From Agathobacter rectalis ATCC 33656 (lineage in GTDB: Bacteria > Bacillota > Clostridia > Lachnospirales > Lachnospiraceae): a stretch of 64,000 nucleotides of DNA. How positions within the stretch are numbered: position 1 is the stretch's first letter; each line of letters opens with the position of its first letter. The notes beneath the pieces were generated by a model that did no database searches, had not been told where the DNA came from, and saw only the letters and a program-made list of their open reading frames with translations. The stretch spans positions 1,923,501 to 1,987,500 of the forward strand of contig NC_012781.1 of the NCBI RefSeq assembly GCF_000020605.1, in the 5' to 3' direction. The position numbers and the translations under genes were made by a program. Positions 15,146 through 22,193 of this stretch are shown piece by piece.

Positions 15146-15952
15146 CTATTTTCTCCTTTTCTTCTGTCTGACTGTTACTCTTGCCTTTGCAACCAGCACG
15201 CCGGTCTTTGTTCTTTCCGGATCAGCGAACCTTAACCGACTTCTGTTCATTTCCAGGTTTTCTTCATTGTCTATCAGTACCAGGTTCTCTATATTGCAGT
15301 TGTCCTTGTTTCCGTCCAGGAACGATACCATCTTACCTTCGGGAACTGGTCCGTTATGTTCTTCCCATACCGCCCTATGAACAAACTCGAACCTCTCCCG
15401 TTGTGGACCGGTTTCTTTAACCTTCCGGATAAGATAGCCGTCTGTCGTATGTGTGTACTCGCCTACTTCCATGTGGTTTGCCGGGACATCGCCTTTCTTA
15501 AACATCGTCGCCCTGCACTTCTCGTATTGCTCTTGGCTCATTGGCTTTCCCTTGTTGGCTGGAACGTGTCCTTTTTCAAACCTGCAGTCAACGCCGCTGA
15601 TGATGTCGTGGTTCTTCTTGTATGCCTTGCACTGCTTCTCGCTGAACTCTATTCCAAAATGTGCTGACACCAGTTCTGCTATCTCCTTCGTCTTTCTCCC
15701 TGTCGCAATGCTCCGAATGTAACTTTCCATTCCTTCCGGATATTTGGAAGAGTACCCCTTCGGAAACCCGCCGTTAGTTCCGCTCTTTATGCCGTACCGG
15801 TTCTTCGCATTCTTTATCACTGCATCGGAAAACACCATTTCGTACTTCTTATCGAACCCCTGTTGATTTATCAGCTCTGTAACCTGTTTCGTGGTTCTGC
15901 CCGGAACATTCTCACGCAGCCAGGCGATCACTTCTTCGGGCCAGCCTCTCAT
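15146..15952 (-). CDS. HNH endonuclease with N-terminal DNA-binding region (268 aa)
   Basis: The C-terminal half has an HNH_3 motif: FVHRAVWEEHNGPVPEGK, then SFLDGNKDNCNIENLVLI, giving the His, Asn and His/Asn ligands. The N-terminal half contains repeated helical modules (TTKQVTELINQQGFDKKYE and KTKEIAELVSAHFGIEFSE) likely to bind DNA, as in free-standing homing-type endonucleases. Basic C-terminus. Its ATG lies about 10 bases after a run of nine G that replaces the usual GGAGG. It could be a selfish homing nuclease or a phage packaging/repair nuclease. Confidence 0.8.
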   Translation of the reverse strand: MRGWPEEVIAWLRENVPGRTTKQVTELINQQGFDKKYEMVFSDAVIKNAKNRYGIKSGTNGGFPKGYSSKYPEGMESYIRSIATGRKTKEIAELVSAHFGIEFSEKQCKAYKKNHDIISGVDCRFEKGHVPANKGKPMSQEQYEKCRATMFKKGDVPANHMEVGEYTHTTDGYLIRKVKETGPQRERFEFVHRAVWEEHNGPVPEGKMVSFLDGNKDNCNIENLVLIDNEENLEMNRSRLRFADPERTKTGVLVAKARVTVRQKKRRK

Positions 15953-16207
15953 TTATGGTTCGCCCCCCCCCGCATGAACTTCGAGCATTTCCGGAACTGC
16001 TTTCTGTCTTTCGTACCCATACTCGTCCATGTGCTTCATTGCTTTGTACTGCAACTCTCCATTTTTGATGATCTGCTCGCTGATGTCGCATATAGCGTCG
16101 GTTCTCTTTAACTCGCTTTCCAGCTCTTCTCCTGTCAGATCATCGTCTCCCAGCTTTTCCAGCTGAGCGAACAGGTGGTTATTCAAGTCTCCTAATGTAT
16201 TCTTCAT
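15953..16207 (-). CDS. Phage hypothetical protein (84 aa) ending in a poly-G tract
   Basis: N-terminal sequence LGDLNNHLFAQLEKLGDDDLTGEELESELKR matches a widespread small phage family usually next to an HNH gene. The last residues AGGGEP are encoded by a run of nine G (15963-15971) that also lies at the ribosome-binding position of the following HNH gene. A one-base slip would alter only the last residues and the reading past its stop. Confidence 0.65.
   Translation of the reverse strand: MKNTLGDLNNHLFAQLEKLGDDDLTGEELESELKRTDAICDISEQIIKNGELQYKAMKHMDEYGYERQKAVPEMLEVHAGGGEP
15963..15971 (-). repeat. Poly-G tract (9) at the ribosome-binding position of the HNH gene
   Basis: Nine G on the coding strand, about 10 bases before the HNH gene's ATG (15952). 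No GGAGG is present there. Confidence 0.85.
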
Positions 16208-16716
16208 ATTGCCATCTCCTTCCTTGCTTCGTCTACCGCCAACTCCATCGTTGTATTGAACGGCGTGTTGCAGTCCTCCATCTTATCGAATAATTCGACT
16301 GCCTTCTGCAGGAACTCTTCGCTGTCTACCAGTTCCTCGTACTTTTCTTCGTCCAGGTTTTCGCTTTCATACAGTCCTTGCAGATAATTCTTTACATCCT
16401 CAGTTCTGTCGCTTTCACTCATTGCTCTGCTGATCTCGCCCATAAGTGCCTCGTTGATTACTGCAGGCTCTTCCGTGATGTAGAACCTTGCGTTGCCGCT
16501 GATACCTCCGCTGATTTCGTACCTAGTGTCTGTATGCTCTTCCATCAGAATGCTACCTTCAATGCTCACATACTCCTTTGCCTGGGTGTCTGCTATCTGA
16601 TCCAGTCTATCAATCAGCTGTTTCTCGTCACTGGAAATCGCAACCACAGTTACTCCAATATCGTCCGGGCATTCCCAGCATCCAGCTAATACAAATAAAT
16701 TTACCGTTTTATTCAT
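16204..16716 (-). CDS. Phage hypothetical protein (170 aa)
   Basis: Start chosen at ATG 16716 after AGGAGGCAAGGG; the N-terminus MNKTVNLFVLAGCWECPDD is hydrophobic enough for a buried beta strand rather than a signal peptide. It has an acidic C-terminal half. It overlaps the downstream gene start by 4 bases. No known domain. Confidence 0.6.
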   Translation of the reverse strand: MNKTVNLFVLAGCWECPDDIGVTVVAISSDEKQLIDRLDQIADTQAKEYVSIEGSILMEEHTDTRYEISGGISGNARFYITEEPAVINEALMGEISRAMSESDRTEDVKNYLQGLYESENLDEEKYEELVDSEEFLQKAVELFDKMEDCNTPFNTTMELAVDEARKEMAI

Positions 16717-17059
16717 CCCTTGCCTCCTTCCAGTCGCTTGCAATCTCTACGACCGTTCTCTCCAAAATCTTGAACTTCTCCGGATCGATCCAGCTCGGTA
16801 TCTCTCCGTTTCTTACTCTTTCCTGGTACCGGTTCAAACACAACTGCTTTACTGGTACTGGCCTGCCTATCTGAACAAACATACCTCTCTGCTTGTCCCA
16901 GGCAAATGCTCCGTACTCCACATTTTCAACTGCAGCTTTCATAACCTCTATTGCCGCATCCAGTGCTTCCAGTTCCATAGGACCAGGTGGCGCCTCTTCA
17001 ATGTTCCGGATATTATGCAGGTACGTTTCCAGCACCGCCGCATTTTCTCTATATGTCAT
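16709..17059 (-). CDS. Phage hypothetical protein (116 aa)
   Basis: Start chosen at ATG 17059, after AGGTGATGAT. It contains PPGPMELEALDAAIEVMKAAVENV, a pattern seen in small Clostridia phage proteins. It overlaps the following gene by 8 bases. Function unknown. Confidence 0.6.
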   Translation of the reverse strand: MTYRENAAVLETYLHNIRNIEEAPPGPMELEALDAAIEVMKAAVENVEYGAFAWDKQRGMFVQIGRPVPVKQLCLNRYQERVRNGEIPSWIDPEKFKILERTVVEIASDWKEARDE

Positions 17060-17067
17060 ATCATCAC

Positions 17068-17478
17068 CTACCATTCAATCGGATATCCGGTCAGATTTTC
17101 GCACTGCTCCAACTCTTCTGCGAACATTGATTCATATAACTCCTTCAATTCAGACTTGCCCCTAAAATTGGTGTCCTGCAGATTTATCCAAAAACTGAAA
17201 TCCTGTTCCGGGTTCAGCCTTCCCAAGTTTCTTCTTAGCTCAAAGTCCGCCTCTGTCATCGGCTCTGCTGGCAAGCTGGCTATCTTTTCCTCTCTCGCCT
17301 TGGTAAGAATATATCTGCCTTCTTCAAACACCTGCCGGATGATGTTGTTCATTGTCAGTTCTATGCTTTCTTCTCGCATTCTACCTATCACTGCATACAT
17401 ATCGCATTCCGCATCATCTAATAGTCTCAAATCATCTATTCCACAGTCAAACACTGCTCTTACTAATTCTGTATTCAT
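17068..17478 (-). CDS. Phage hypothetical protein (136 aa)
   Basis: Start chosen at ATG 17478, 7 bases after GAGGAGG, overlapping the stop of the zinc-ribbon gene (ATGA). Helical and acidic; a motif FWINLQDTNFRGKSELKEL is recognisable but of no known function. Confidence 0.6.
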   Translation of the reverse strand: MNTELVRAVFDCGIDDLRLLDDAECDMYAVIGRMREESIELTMNNIIRQVFEEGRYILTKAREEKIASLPAEPMTEADFELRRNLGRLNPEQDFSFWINLQDTNFRGKSELKELYESMFAEELEQCENLTGYPIEW

Positions 17479-17603
17479 TCTGTATCCTCCTCTTCTTCCG
17501 GGTGCCAGTGATACTTGCAATCCGGATTTTCGCACCTACCGTTCCACATCGTACTGCCGCATTCTGGGCAGGTGGTCGCTTCGTATGGTCCTCCGCCTAA
17601 CAT
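17475..17603 (-). CDS. Small zinc-ribbon protein (42 aa)
   Basis: ATG 17603 follows AAAGGAGCGGATCAG; the frame ends in an ATGA overlap with the next gene. The 42-residue product has CPECGSTMW and CENPDCKYHWHP, a four-cysteine zinc ribbon with extra histidines, and an acidic tail. The coupling and cysteine spacing make it a real gene despite its size. Confidence 0.7.
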   Translation of the reverse strand: MLGGGPYEATTCPECGSTMWNGRCENPDCKYHWHPEEEEDTE

Positions 17604-17618
17604 CTGATCCGCTCCTTT

Positions 17619-17990
17619 CTACAAATACGAGCAGCCGTACCTCTTTCGGAAGGTCTCCCTGCCGCCCTTATGAATAATCTGCTTTACTTCGCCTTCTTCC
17701 CGATCCGCATCGATTATTCGTGCAAATTCGTCTGCCTTCTGCAGGGCGTATTCTTTTTCCCAGGCCAGCTGTCCGATAATCTTTGACATTCTTTCCGCCA
17801 TCGGGTTTCCGTGTATTCTCATTAGGATTTCTCCCATATTGTGACAGTTGTTACATACCGGCACTTTCAATCCGTCCTTCTCGCTCAGCTCTCTACCGGC
17901 GGTACCGAACACCAAATGATGCTCAGCTTCCGACGGTCTGCCGCAGATGAAACAGATTTCCGGATAGTCTGTCACTATTCCTTTACCCAC
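17619..17990 (-). CDS. HNH-like zinc protein (123 aa)
   Basis: The N-terminal half has CFICGRPSEAEHHLVFG and VPVCNNCHN: paired CxxC ligands with a central HH, the arrangement of treble-clef HNH nucleases of phage recombination (DUF968/NinG-like). The C-terminal helical half ends in a basic RKRYGCSYL tail. The start is GTG 17990. A Holliday-junction or flap nuclease role is possible; it could also be purely structural. Confidence 0.65.
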   Translation of the reverse strand: MGKGIVTDYPEICFICGRPSEAEHHLVFGTAGRELSEKDGLKVPVCNNCHNMGEILMRIHGNPMAERMSKIIGQLAWEKEYALQKADEFARIIDADREEGEVKQIIHKGGRETFRKRYGCSYL

Positions 17991-17999
17991 CGCTTACAC

Positions 18000-18059
18000 C
18001 TACTTTCTGTTTCTAACTCCAACGATTACCAAGAACGCAAATACCACTAATGCTGCCAT
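18000..18059 (-). CDS. Tiny membrane peptide (19 aa)
   Basis: ATG 18059 is preceded by a perfect AGGAGGCGAGACT. The 19-residue product is a single hydrophobic stretch (ALVVFAFLVIVGV) with a basic end (RNRK), as expected for a one-pass small membrane peptide. The strong ribosome site is the main support. Confidence 0.55.
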   Translation of the reverse strand: MAALVVFAFLVIVGVRNRK

Positions 18060-18070
18060 AGTCTCGCCTC

Positions 18071-18601
18071 CTAACCGTAAATTATTTCTCCAAACAAAGC
18101 GTACTGAATGATTGCGTCCGCAACCTCCGCATCTACCATACCGCAGTCAATATGTAATTCACGATCGATCACCTCGAAAATATCATTGTTCTTAGGCTGT
18201 TCTGCATACATTCTAATTCCCTGCAGGAGTTTCGCCTTTGTCAATTCATACGTCGCATCTTCCTCGTTATCGTGAATGAGGATTGAACCGCCTTTTGAGA
18301 TAACATCGCTTGCAAAATCAAACTCTATCCCACACCTTGGTTCTACTTTATCAACCCAGTAAGTAATTCCACCTTCCAGTGCTGACACCATGATGTCGTC
18401 TATGTCCTCTTTAGATATAACAACCGTCGCAATAATCTGAACCCTGTCGTACTGCTCCTCTATCTCTTTTTTCTTAAAATGTGCGATCAGTTCTGCCATA
18501 ACTCTGCCGGCTTTTCTAGCATTCCAGCTCTCGTTTGTTTTTCCTTCGCATAATCCCTTTGCGATTTCCAATGACTCCGTAATTTCTTTTGCGCTTCTCA
18601 T
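18071..18601 (-). CDS. Phage hypothetical protein (176 aa)
   Basis: A 176-residue protein conserved, as I recall, in Clostridia phages of this type: N-terminal helix, then VQIIATVVISKEDIDDIMVSALEGGITYWVDKVE, a segment common to many phage proteins of unknown role. It overlaps the upstream gene by 4 bases. Confidence 0.65.
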   Translation of the reverse strand: MRSAKEITESLEIAKGLCEGKTNESWNARKAGRVMAELIAHFKKKEIEEQYDRVQIIATVVISKEDIDDIMVSALEGGITYWVDKVEPRCGIEFDFASDVISKGGSILIHDNEEDATYELTKAKLLQGIRMYAEQPKNNDIFEVIDRELHIDCGMVDAEVADAIIQYALFGEIIYG

Positions 18602-19089
18602 ACCTTCTCTCCGTCCTTTCTCGCTTGTTTTATTGCTTGCGCAACTCTTTCTTCATATCCAAACTTAAAATTCACACCTGCGTCTGTAAACGCTGTTAAA
18701 ATGCTTTCCTGCACCGCCTTAACTGTCGCCCAGTCCGGTTCGTCGTCCTGCGTTCTGATACCGAACTGAACCATGTAGTCCTCGATCACGTGCCACAACT
18801 CATATTCCAGCTCATCCATACATCCGAGTGCCGATACATCCACGACCGCCGGTGCTGTTATTTTCTTTCCGTCTGCCAGTTCCAGGTCTACTGTGCCAAT
18901 ATCTTCTCCGAACTCACCGCCTTTCTTGTGGTGTGCCAGGATGTCGCCTGCAAAGTCATAGCCTCTGTCGATCATGGCCTCGCTGTTGTCATCGTACAGT
19001 CTGAAACATCCGGCCAGTTCGCCCTTCTCGTGTCTCTGCAGAACTTCTTCCCAGGTCAGCTTTTGCATTCCTAACCAGGTGTAGCCCAT
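18598..19089 (-). CDS. Phage hypothetical protein (163 aa)
   Basis: Start ATG 19089 after GGAGGCGATGAATA, sharing a TAATG junction with the small zinc-ribbon ORF upstream. It is acidic, with a N-terminal LTWEEVLQRHEKGELAGCFRLY segment. No domain recognised. Confidence 0.6.
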   Translation of the reverse strand: MGYTWLGMQKLTWEEVLQRHEKGELAGCFRLYDDNSEAMIDRGYDFAGDILAHHKKGGEFGEDIGTVDLELADGKKITAPAVVDVSALGCMDELEYELWHVIEDYMVQFGIRTQDDEPDWATVKAVQESILTAFTDAGVNFKFGYEERVAQAIKQARKDGEKV

Positions 19090-19184
19090 TATTCATCGCC
19101 TCCTTCATAATCTGCTCCGCAGTACGGACACTTCGTTACTCCGTAGCAGTTAAACATCTTCCCGCATTCTTTGCAGGTGTCCAG
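19089..19184 (-). CDS. Possible small C4 zinc-ribbon protein (about 31 aa, start uncertain)
   Basis: A frame ending at 19089 (TAATG junction with the next gene) encodes CKECGKMFNCYG followed by CPYCGADYEGGDE, two CxxC pairs of a zinc ribbon. It lies in another frame over the end of the gene upstream. No ATG precedes the first cysteine; a CTG at 19184 after GGGGAG or an upstream frameshift from the preceding gene could provide the start. Confidence 0.4.
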   Translation of the reverse strand: MDTCKECGKMFNCYGVTKCPYCGADYEGGDE

Positions 19185-19782
19185 CTCCCCATTTCTCTGC
19201 CAAATCGTCCTGCTGGTTACACTCCTGCAGGATGCTGTTTCTCATGTACACCGTATCGGATAATTCCGGGATATAGCACGGATCATCCGGTCTGTGGTAA
19301 AACGCATCTTCATCTTTGAAGATATGTCCCTGTCCGTAGAACTCACGGACGATCTTCTCGCCTTCTCCATTTTCATCCGGCGGCGTGTAACTGCCAACCA
19401 GCACCGGGATGTTTACTTTCTGCAAGGCCTGCGACAGTTCCGATATCATACCGTCAATGGCTTCTGCATCCTTTACAAGCTCCCTTGTGGAAGGAACTCC
19501 ACTCGTTCCGCTTCTCTTGGCTTCTATCCACATTTCAATATGCTCGTCGATGTCGAAATCTTCGTAGTAGGCTTCCAGGCTGTCCTTGAAACTATCTGCC
19601 TGGTTCTCTTCATCGAAATCAATCACCATTGAGAAATCTTCGCCCGCAGGTGACGACTGCCCGATTTCAACATAGGTTCTTCTACTGCCCGGCTCAATGT
19701 AGGCTTCCCAGTTCCACCCCATTTCTTCTGCCTTGTCGAGAAGCATTTTCAAGCCTCTCGATATGTCCTTGTATTCTTCCAT
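19150..19782 (-). CDS. Phage hypothetical protein (210 aa)
   Basis: Start chosen at ATG 19782 after GGAGGAATGAGGAC. The N-terminal half (WNWEAYIEPGSRRTYVEIGQSSPAGEDFSM) is a recurring segment in Clostridia phage proteins of unknown role. The C-terminal 15 residues overlap the zinc-ribbon frame above. Confidence 0.6.
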   Translation of the reverse strand: MEEYKDISRGLKMLLDKAEEMGWNWEAYIEPGSRRTYVEIGQSSPAGEDFSMVIDFDEENQADSFKDSLEAYYEDFDIDEHIEMWIEAKRSGTSGVPSTRELVKDAEAIDGMISELSQALQKVNIPVLVGSYTPPDENGEGEKIVREFYGQGHIFKDEDAFYHRPDDPCYIPELSDTVYMRNSILQECNQQDDLAEKWGAGHLQRMREDV

Positions 19783-19786
19783 GTCC

Positions 19787-20032
19787 TCATTCCTCCGCAT
19801 CTGCGTAGTACGCATCGAATGCAATACCGGCATTTACCAGCTTATCTTCTAGGTAATTGCCGTAGCACCAGCCGTCTCCATCTTCCCAAAAACTGTCCCA
19901 GGCTTTCTCCAATACCTCTCTCGCCTTCTCTTCATCATCTTTGCTTACAACAAACACGCAATCCATCCAGTCATTTAACTGTGACTGCACTCTGATTACG
20001 CTTTCCTTTAATACTTCCACGCCAATATTCAT
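19787..20032 (-). CDS. Small phage protein (81 aa)
   Basis: Start chosen at ATG 20032 after AAAGGAGAAGGCACA. Contains MDCVFVVSKDDEEKAREVLEKAWDSFWEDGDGWCYGNYLEDKL; acidic and helical. Function unknown. Confidence 0.6.
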   Translation of the reverse strand: MNIGVEVLKESVIRVQSQLNDWMDCVFVVSKDDEEKAREVLEKAWDSFWEDGDGWCYGNYLEDKLVNAGIAFDAYYADAEE

Positions 20033-20048
20033 TGTGCCTTCTCCTTTC

Positions 20049-20435
20049 TCAGATGTAATAGCAACTGAAATTCCAGTGATGCCCGAACTCATAGTACAGA
20101 CCGTATCTCTCGAATATCTTGTCAAATTCTCTTCTCACCGAAGGAAGGATGCCGTAATACAACATCTCGCATACCGGACCTTCAAAGCTCATGCTGAGAA
20201 TGTGGTCCGGATTCACGTACTCGAAATACGTTCTTGGGTCCTGGTTCTCTTCCTCGATCAGATGCTCTCTGTCGTTGTAGTAATACTTTCCGGTTACCGG
20301 ATCATGCTGTGTGAACCGCTTTCCGTTGAAATAGATGTCTACATCCTGCCATAACCCATGCTCCAGCAGAAACTCTCTGATTTCCTTTGCCAGGTTCTCA
20401 ATCTGCTCTGCCGTCAGCTTTGCCGTTGAACTCAT
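20049..20435 (-). CDS. Phage hypothetical protein (128 aa)
   Basis: A 128-residue protein rich in aromatic residues at the C-terminus (YYEFGHHWNFSCYY). The centre (DIYFNGKRFTQHDP) resembles small phage proteins of unknown role. It overlaps the gene upstream by 4 bases. Confidence 0.6.
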   Translation of the reverse strand: MSSTAKLTAEQIENLAKEIREFLLEHGLWQDVDIYFNGKRFTQHDPVTGKYYYNDREHLIEEENQDPRTYFEYVNPDHILSMSFEGPVCEMLYYGILPSVRREFDKIFERYGLYYEFGHHWNFSCYYI

Positions 20436-20620
20436 GCAACCTCCTCCTTTCTTACTCTCTTCTTAACAAGTCTTGCTGGGTACTGAGGCTGATTCTCTCT
20501 GTACTCTTTCAGTCTCGCCCTTGCCTCTTCTCTTGTGAACTCTGTCAATGTGTACTCCCAGCCGTACCCGTAATTCAGCTGCAACTCCCAGGTGTCGATT
20601 GTCTTTCTCTCGTATGCCAT
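20432..20620 (-). CDS. Small phage protein (62 aa)
   Basis: Start chosen at ATG 20620, just after the upstream gene's stop and a GAGGTTGCGTAGG site. Contains TWELQLNYGYGWEYTLTEFTREEARARLKEYRENQP, recalled as a recurrent phage microprotein motif. Basic C-terminus. Function unknown. Confidence 0.6.
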   Translation of the reverse strand: MAYERKTIDTWELQLNYGYGWEYTLTEFTREEARARLKEYRENQPQYPARLVKKRVRKEEVA

Positions 20621-20621
20621 C

Positions 20622-20963
20622 CTACGCAACCTCCTCTTTCTTCGGCTTTCTGCCACGTCTCTTCGGCTTTTCGACCGGCTTTTCTTCCTTGACCTCTTCT
20701 GTAGGTTCCTCGGCCACCTGCTCCTCAGCCTTCTCTTCGGCCGCCGGTTCTTCCTTGACTACCGGCTCTGCAGGAAGCACAACATCCAGCTTGTATCTCT
20801 TTGTAATGCTCTGAATCATCGTCGCTACCTCTGTGCTTACTTCCTGGATTTCGTCCTCGGTAAGTCCTTCTGTCAAGCTCTCTGTCTCGGTCCAATATCC
20901 TGCATTATCCAGGAAATGATTTAATACCTTCTTTGCTCTATCATGTTTTACGTCCCACTTCAT
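20622..20963 (-). CDS. Phage protein with acidic linker and basic AT-hook-like tail (113 aa)
   Basis: An N-terminal helical domain of about 60 residues is followed by a Glu/Ala/Val repeat linker and the tail KPKRRGRKPKKEEVA, whose RRGRKPKK resembles an AT-hook. It could bind AT-rich DNA near the adjacent candidate origin, which is speculative. Confidence 0.6.
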   Translation of the reverse strand: MKWDVKHDRAKKVLNHFLDNAGYWTETESLTEGLTEDEIQEVSTEVATMIQSITKRYKLDVVLPAEPVVKEEPAAEEKAEEQVAEEPTEEVKEEKPVEKPKRRGRKPKKEEVA

Positions 20964-20968
20964 ATCGT

Positions 20969-21121
20969 TTACCTCTCTTCCTTTTCTCCGGCGGTCAATG
21001 CCAGTACCACTACTCCATTTATCAAAATTGCTACCAAATTCTTCGCTCTCATACCGTCGTATATGCCGACCATAAAGTTGATGAACAATACCGACTGCAG
21101 GAACTGTCTTAATTTCTTCAT
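20969..21121 (-). CDS. Small membrane protein (50 aa)
   Basis: ATG 21121 lies 11 bases after AGGAGG; a TTG two codons upstream is better spaced and cannot be excluded. The 50-residue product has a hydrophobic amphipathic N-terminal part (LQSVLFINFMVGIYDG) and one membrane segment (VAILINGVVVLALTA). It is unannotated-size but has a good ribosome site and no overlap. Confidence 0.55.
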   Translation of the reverse strand: MKKLRQFLQSVLFINFMVGIYDGMRAKNLVAILINGVVVLALTAGEKEER

Positions 21122-21148
21122 TGCCAAATCAGCCTCCTTTATGATAGA

Positions 21149-21191
21149 CTTAACAGTTGAGAGGCGGTGTTGCTGCCTCCCGACCGTTAAG
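21149..21191 (-). other. Strong stem-loop between two small membrane genes
   Basis: CTTAAC/GTTAAG and GGGAGGC/GCCTCTC pair around a short loop over 43 bases, with single mismatches. There is no T-run, so it is not a normal terminator; an RNA-processing site or stabiliser of the accessory transcript is likely. Confidence 0.5.
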
Positions 21192-21199
21192 GGAACTAC

Positions 21200-21373
21200 T
21201 TAATCAATCAAACCTAACCATTTCAGAATTGCCGTAATCACTGACACAATCATGATTACTATGGTGGAGATTATGCTGGCCTGCTTTTCTCTCTTCTGTA
21301 ATTTAAGGTTTTCGATTTCAAGTAGTTCCTTTTCCTTTGTAGAAAAGTCTTTCTTCCTACCTTTCTTACCCAA
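21200..21373 (-). CDS. Small membrane protein (57 aa), first gene of the accessory operon
   Basis: A TTG start at 21373, 9 bases after GGAGG, opens a 57-codon frame: a highly basic N-terminus (GKKGRKKD), a coiled-coil-like stretch and a C-terminal membrane segment (IISTIVIMIVSVITAIL). It is the first gene downstream of the outer consensus promoter. Confidence 0.55.
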   Translation of the reverse strand: MGKKGRKKDFSTKEKELLEIENLKLQKREKQASIISTIVIMIVSVITAILKWLGLID

Positions 21374-21430
21374 CTGGTAATTCCTCCTTCCTTAGGATTT
21401 AATCAAATTGTTTTGTTTGATTATGGTTAT

Positions 21431-21459
21431 ATTATAACTCGCAGTTGCGTATTTGTCAA
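21431..21459 (-). promoter_or_regulatory. Consensus promoter with palindromic operator in the spacer (outer copy)
   Basis: TTGACA (21454-21459), 17-base spacer, TATAAT (21431-21436) on the minus strand; both hexamers are perfect consensus. The spacer contains CGCA-AC-TGCG (21440-21449). It opens the 16-kb accessory operon and is closely similar over about 80 bases to the promoter at 14.88 kb. Confidence 0.85.
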
Positions 21460-21479
21460 TAGATATACTTCTATTTTCC

Positions 21480-21800
21480 GAGTTTTTGCCAAATAATTTT
21501 CGCACTTGCGACAACTTCTGCAATTTCCGGATCATCGACACCAACTAGTGTATTGCTCTGCATTTTCATTTGCGAGGGTTGCAAACCCGCATGGTTGCTT
21601 GGTGTGTTGTAAGATTTCTTACATGATTTCTTCTATGGTTTCTACAAGGATTCTTTACTAGATATTAGAGATTAGATAATAGATATTAGAGATAGAATAA
21701 TATATGCTCATTTGCGTACTCTCAAAAGCGTATTTTATCCACAAATGCGTGTGGATAATGTGGATAATTACACCTCTGAAAACATATAGAACTATGACTT
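21480..21800. other. Candidate replication origin: DnaA boxes, AT-rich direct repeats, operator-like sites
   Basis: Three perfect DnaA boxes TTATCCACA lie within 33 bases (21736-21744 forward; 21751-21759 and 21760-21768 reverse). Next to them an AT-rich stretch has the 14-base direct repeat TAGATATTAGAGAT (21659-21672 and 21680-21693), suited to unwinding. CGCA-type sites occur at 21501-21510, 21567-21576 and 21707-21716. No gene is credible here; a 32-residue minus-strand frame (21471-21569) lacks a ribosome site. Such an arrangement is typical of DnaA-dependent origins. Confidence 0.6.
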
Positions 21801-21954
21801 CGTACACGGTTCAATACTGGCTTTTAGTCTTTAGGCATAGGATAGGTACTAAAATCGCCTATCGTGTCTCGGGAACTTTTCGTCAAAATACCCGGTCTTA
21901 TTTTGGTTATTTTGTATATTGATTTTACCTGCGGTCTTGTTCCGCTTTTCTGCA
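21801..21954. other. Non-coding stretch between candidate origin and late terminator
   Basis: No ORF, repeat, hairpin or promoter of note is seen here on either strand. Confidence 0.5.
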
Positions 21955-21994
21955 ATAAAAAAAGAGCCTACAACCCCTGCGGATCATAGGCTCT
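21955..21994 (-). terminator. Terminator of the late (structural and lysis) operon
   Basis: A perfect 8-bp stem (AGAGCCTA/TAGGCTCT, 21963-21970 with 21987-21994) followed on the minus strand by seven T. It ends 6 bases after the last lysis-region gene. Confidence 0.85.
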
Positions 21995-21999
21995 CTTAC

Positions 22000-22173
22000 T
22001 TACTCTGCTGAGTTGATGAAATCCTGGCAGTCCAGTTCCCGGTATGCCTTTTCAAAGGTTTCCTTCGGACTCCATGATACATAACCATCCGGATATTTCA
22101 CGGCGTACCCAGGTACTCCGTTCTTCTCCTTCGGCTCAGCTTTTACAATTTTCACGCCGATATAGTTTTTCAT
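22000..22173 (-). CDS. Phage gp49/Sf6 gp66-like small protein (57 aa)
   Basis: ATG 22173 to TAA 22000 encodes 57 residues, opening MKNYIGVKIVKAEPKEKNG and with a YPDGYVSWSPKETFEKAYR core. This matches the phage gp49/Sf6 gene 66 family (PF13876-like, by recollection), which is frequent at the 3' end of phage lysis modules. It is the last gene before the late terminator. Role unknown. Confidence 0.75.
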   Translation of the reverse strand: MKNYIGVKIVKAEPKEKNGVPGYAVKYPDGYVSWSPKETFEKAYRELDCQDFINSAE

Positions 22174-22193
22174 AATGCCACCGTTTCCTCCTG

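Noticed and set aside
21471-21569. 32-residue minus-strand frame in the candidate origin
   Set aside because: No ribosome site; the start overlaps an operator-like site and the end overlaps the promoter region.
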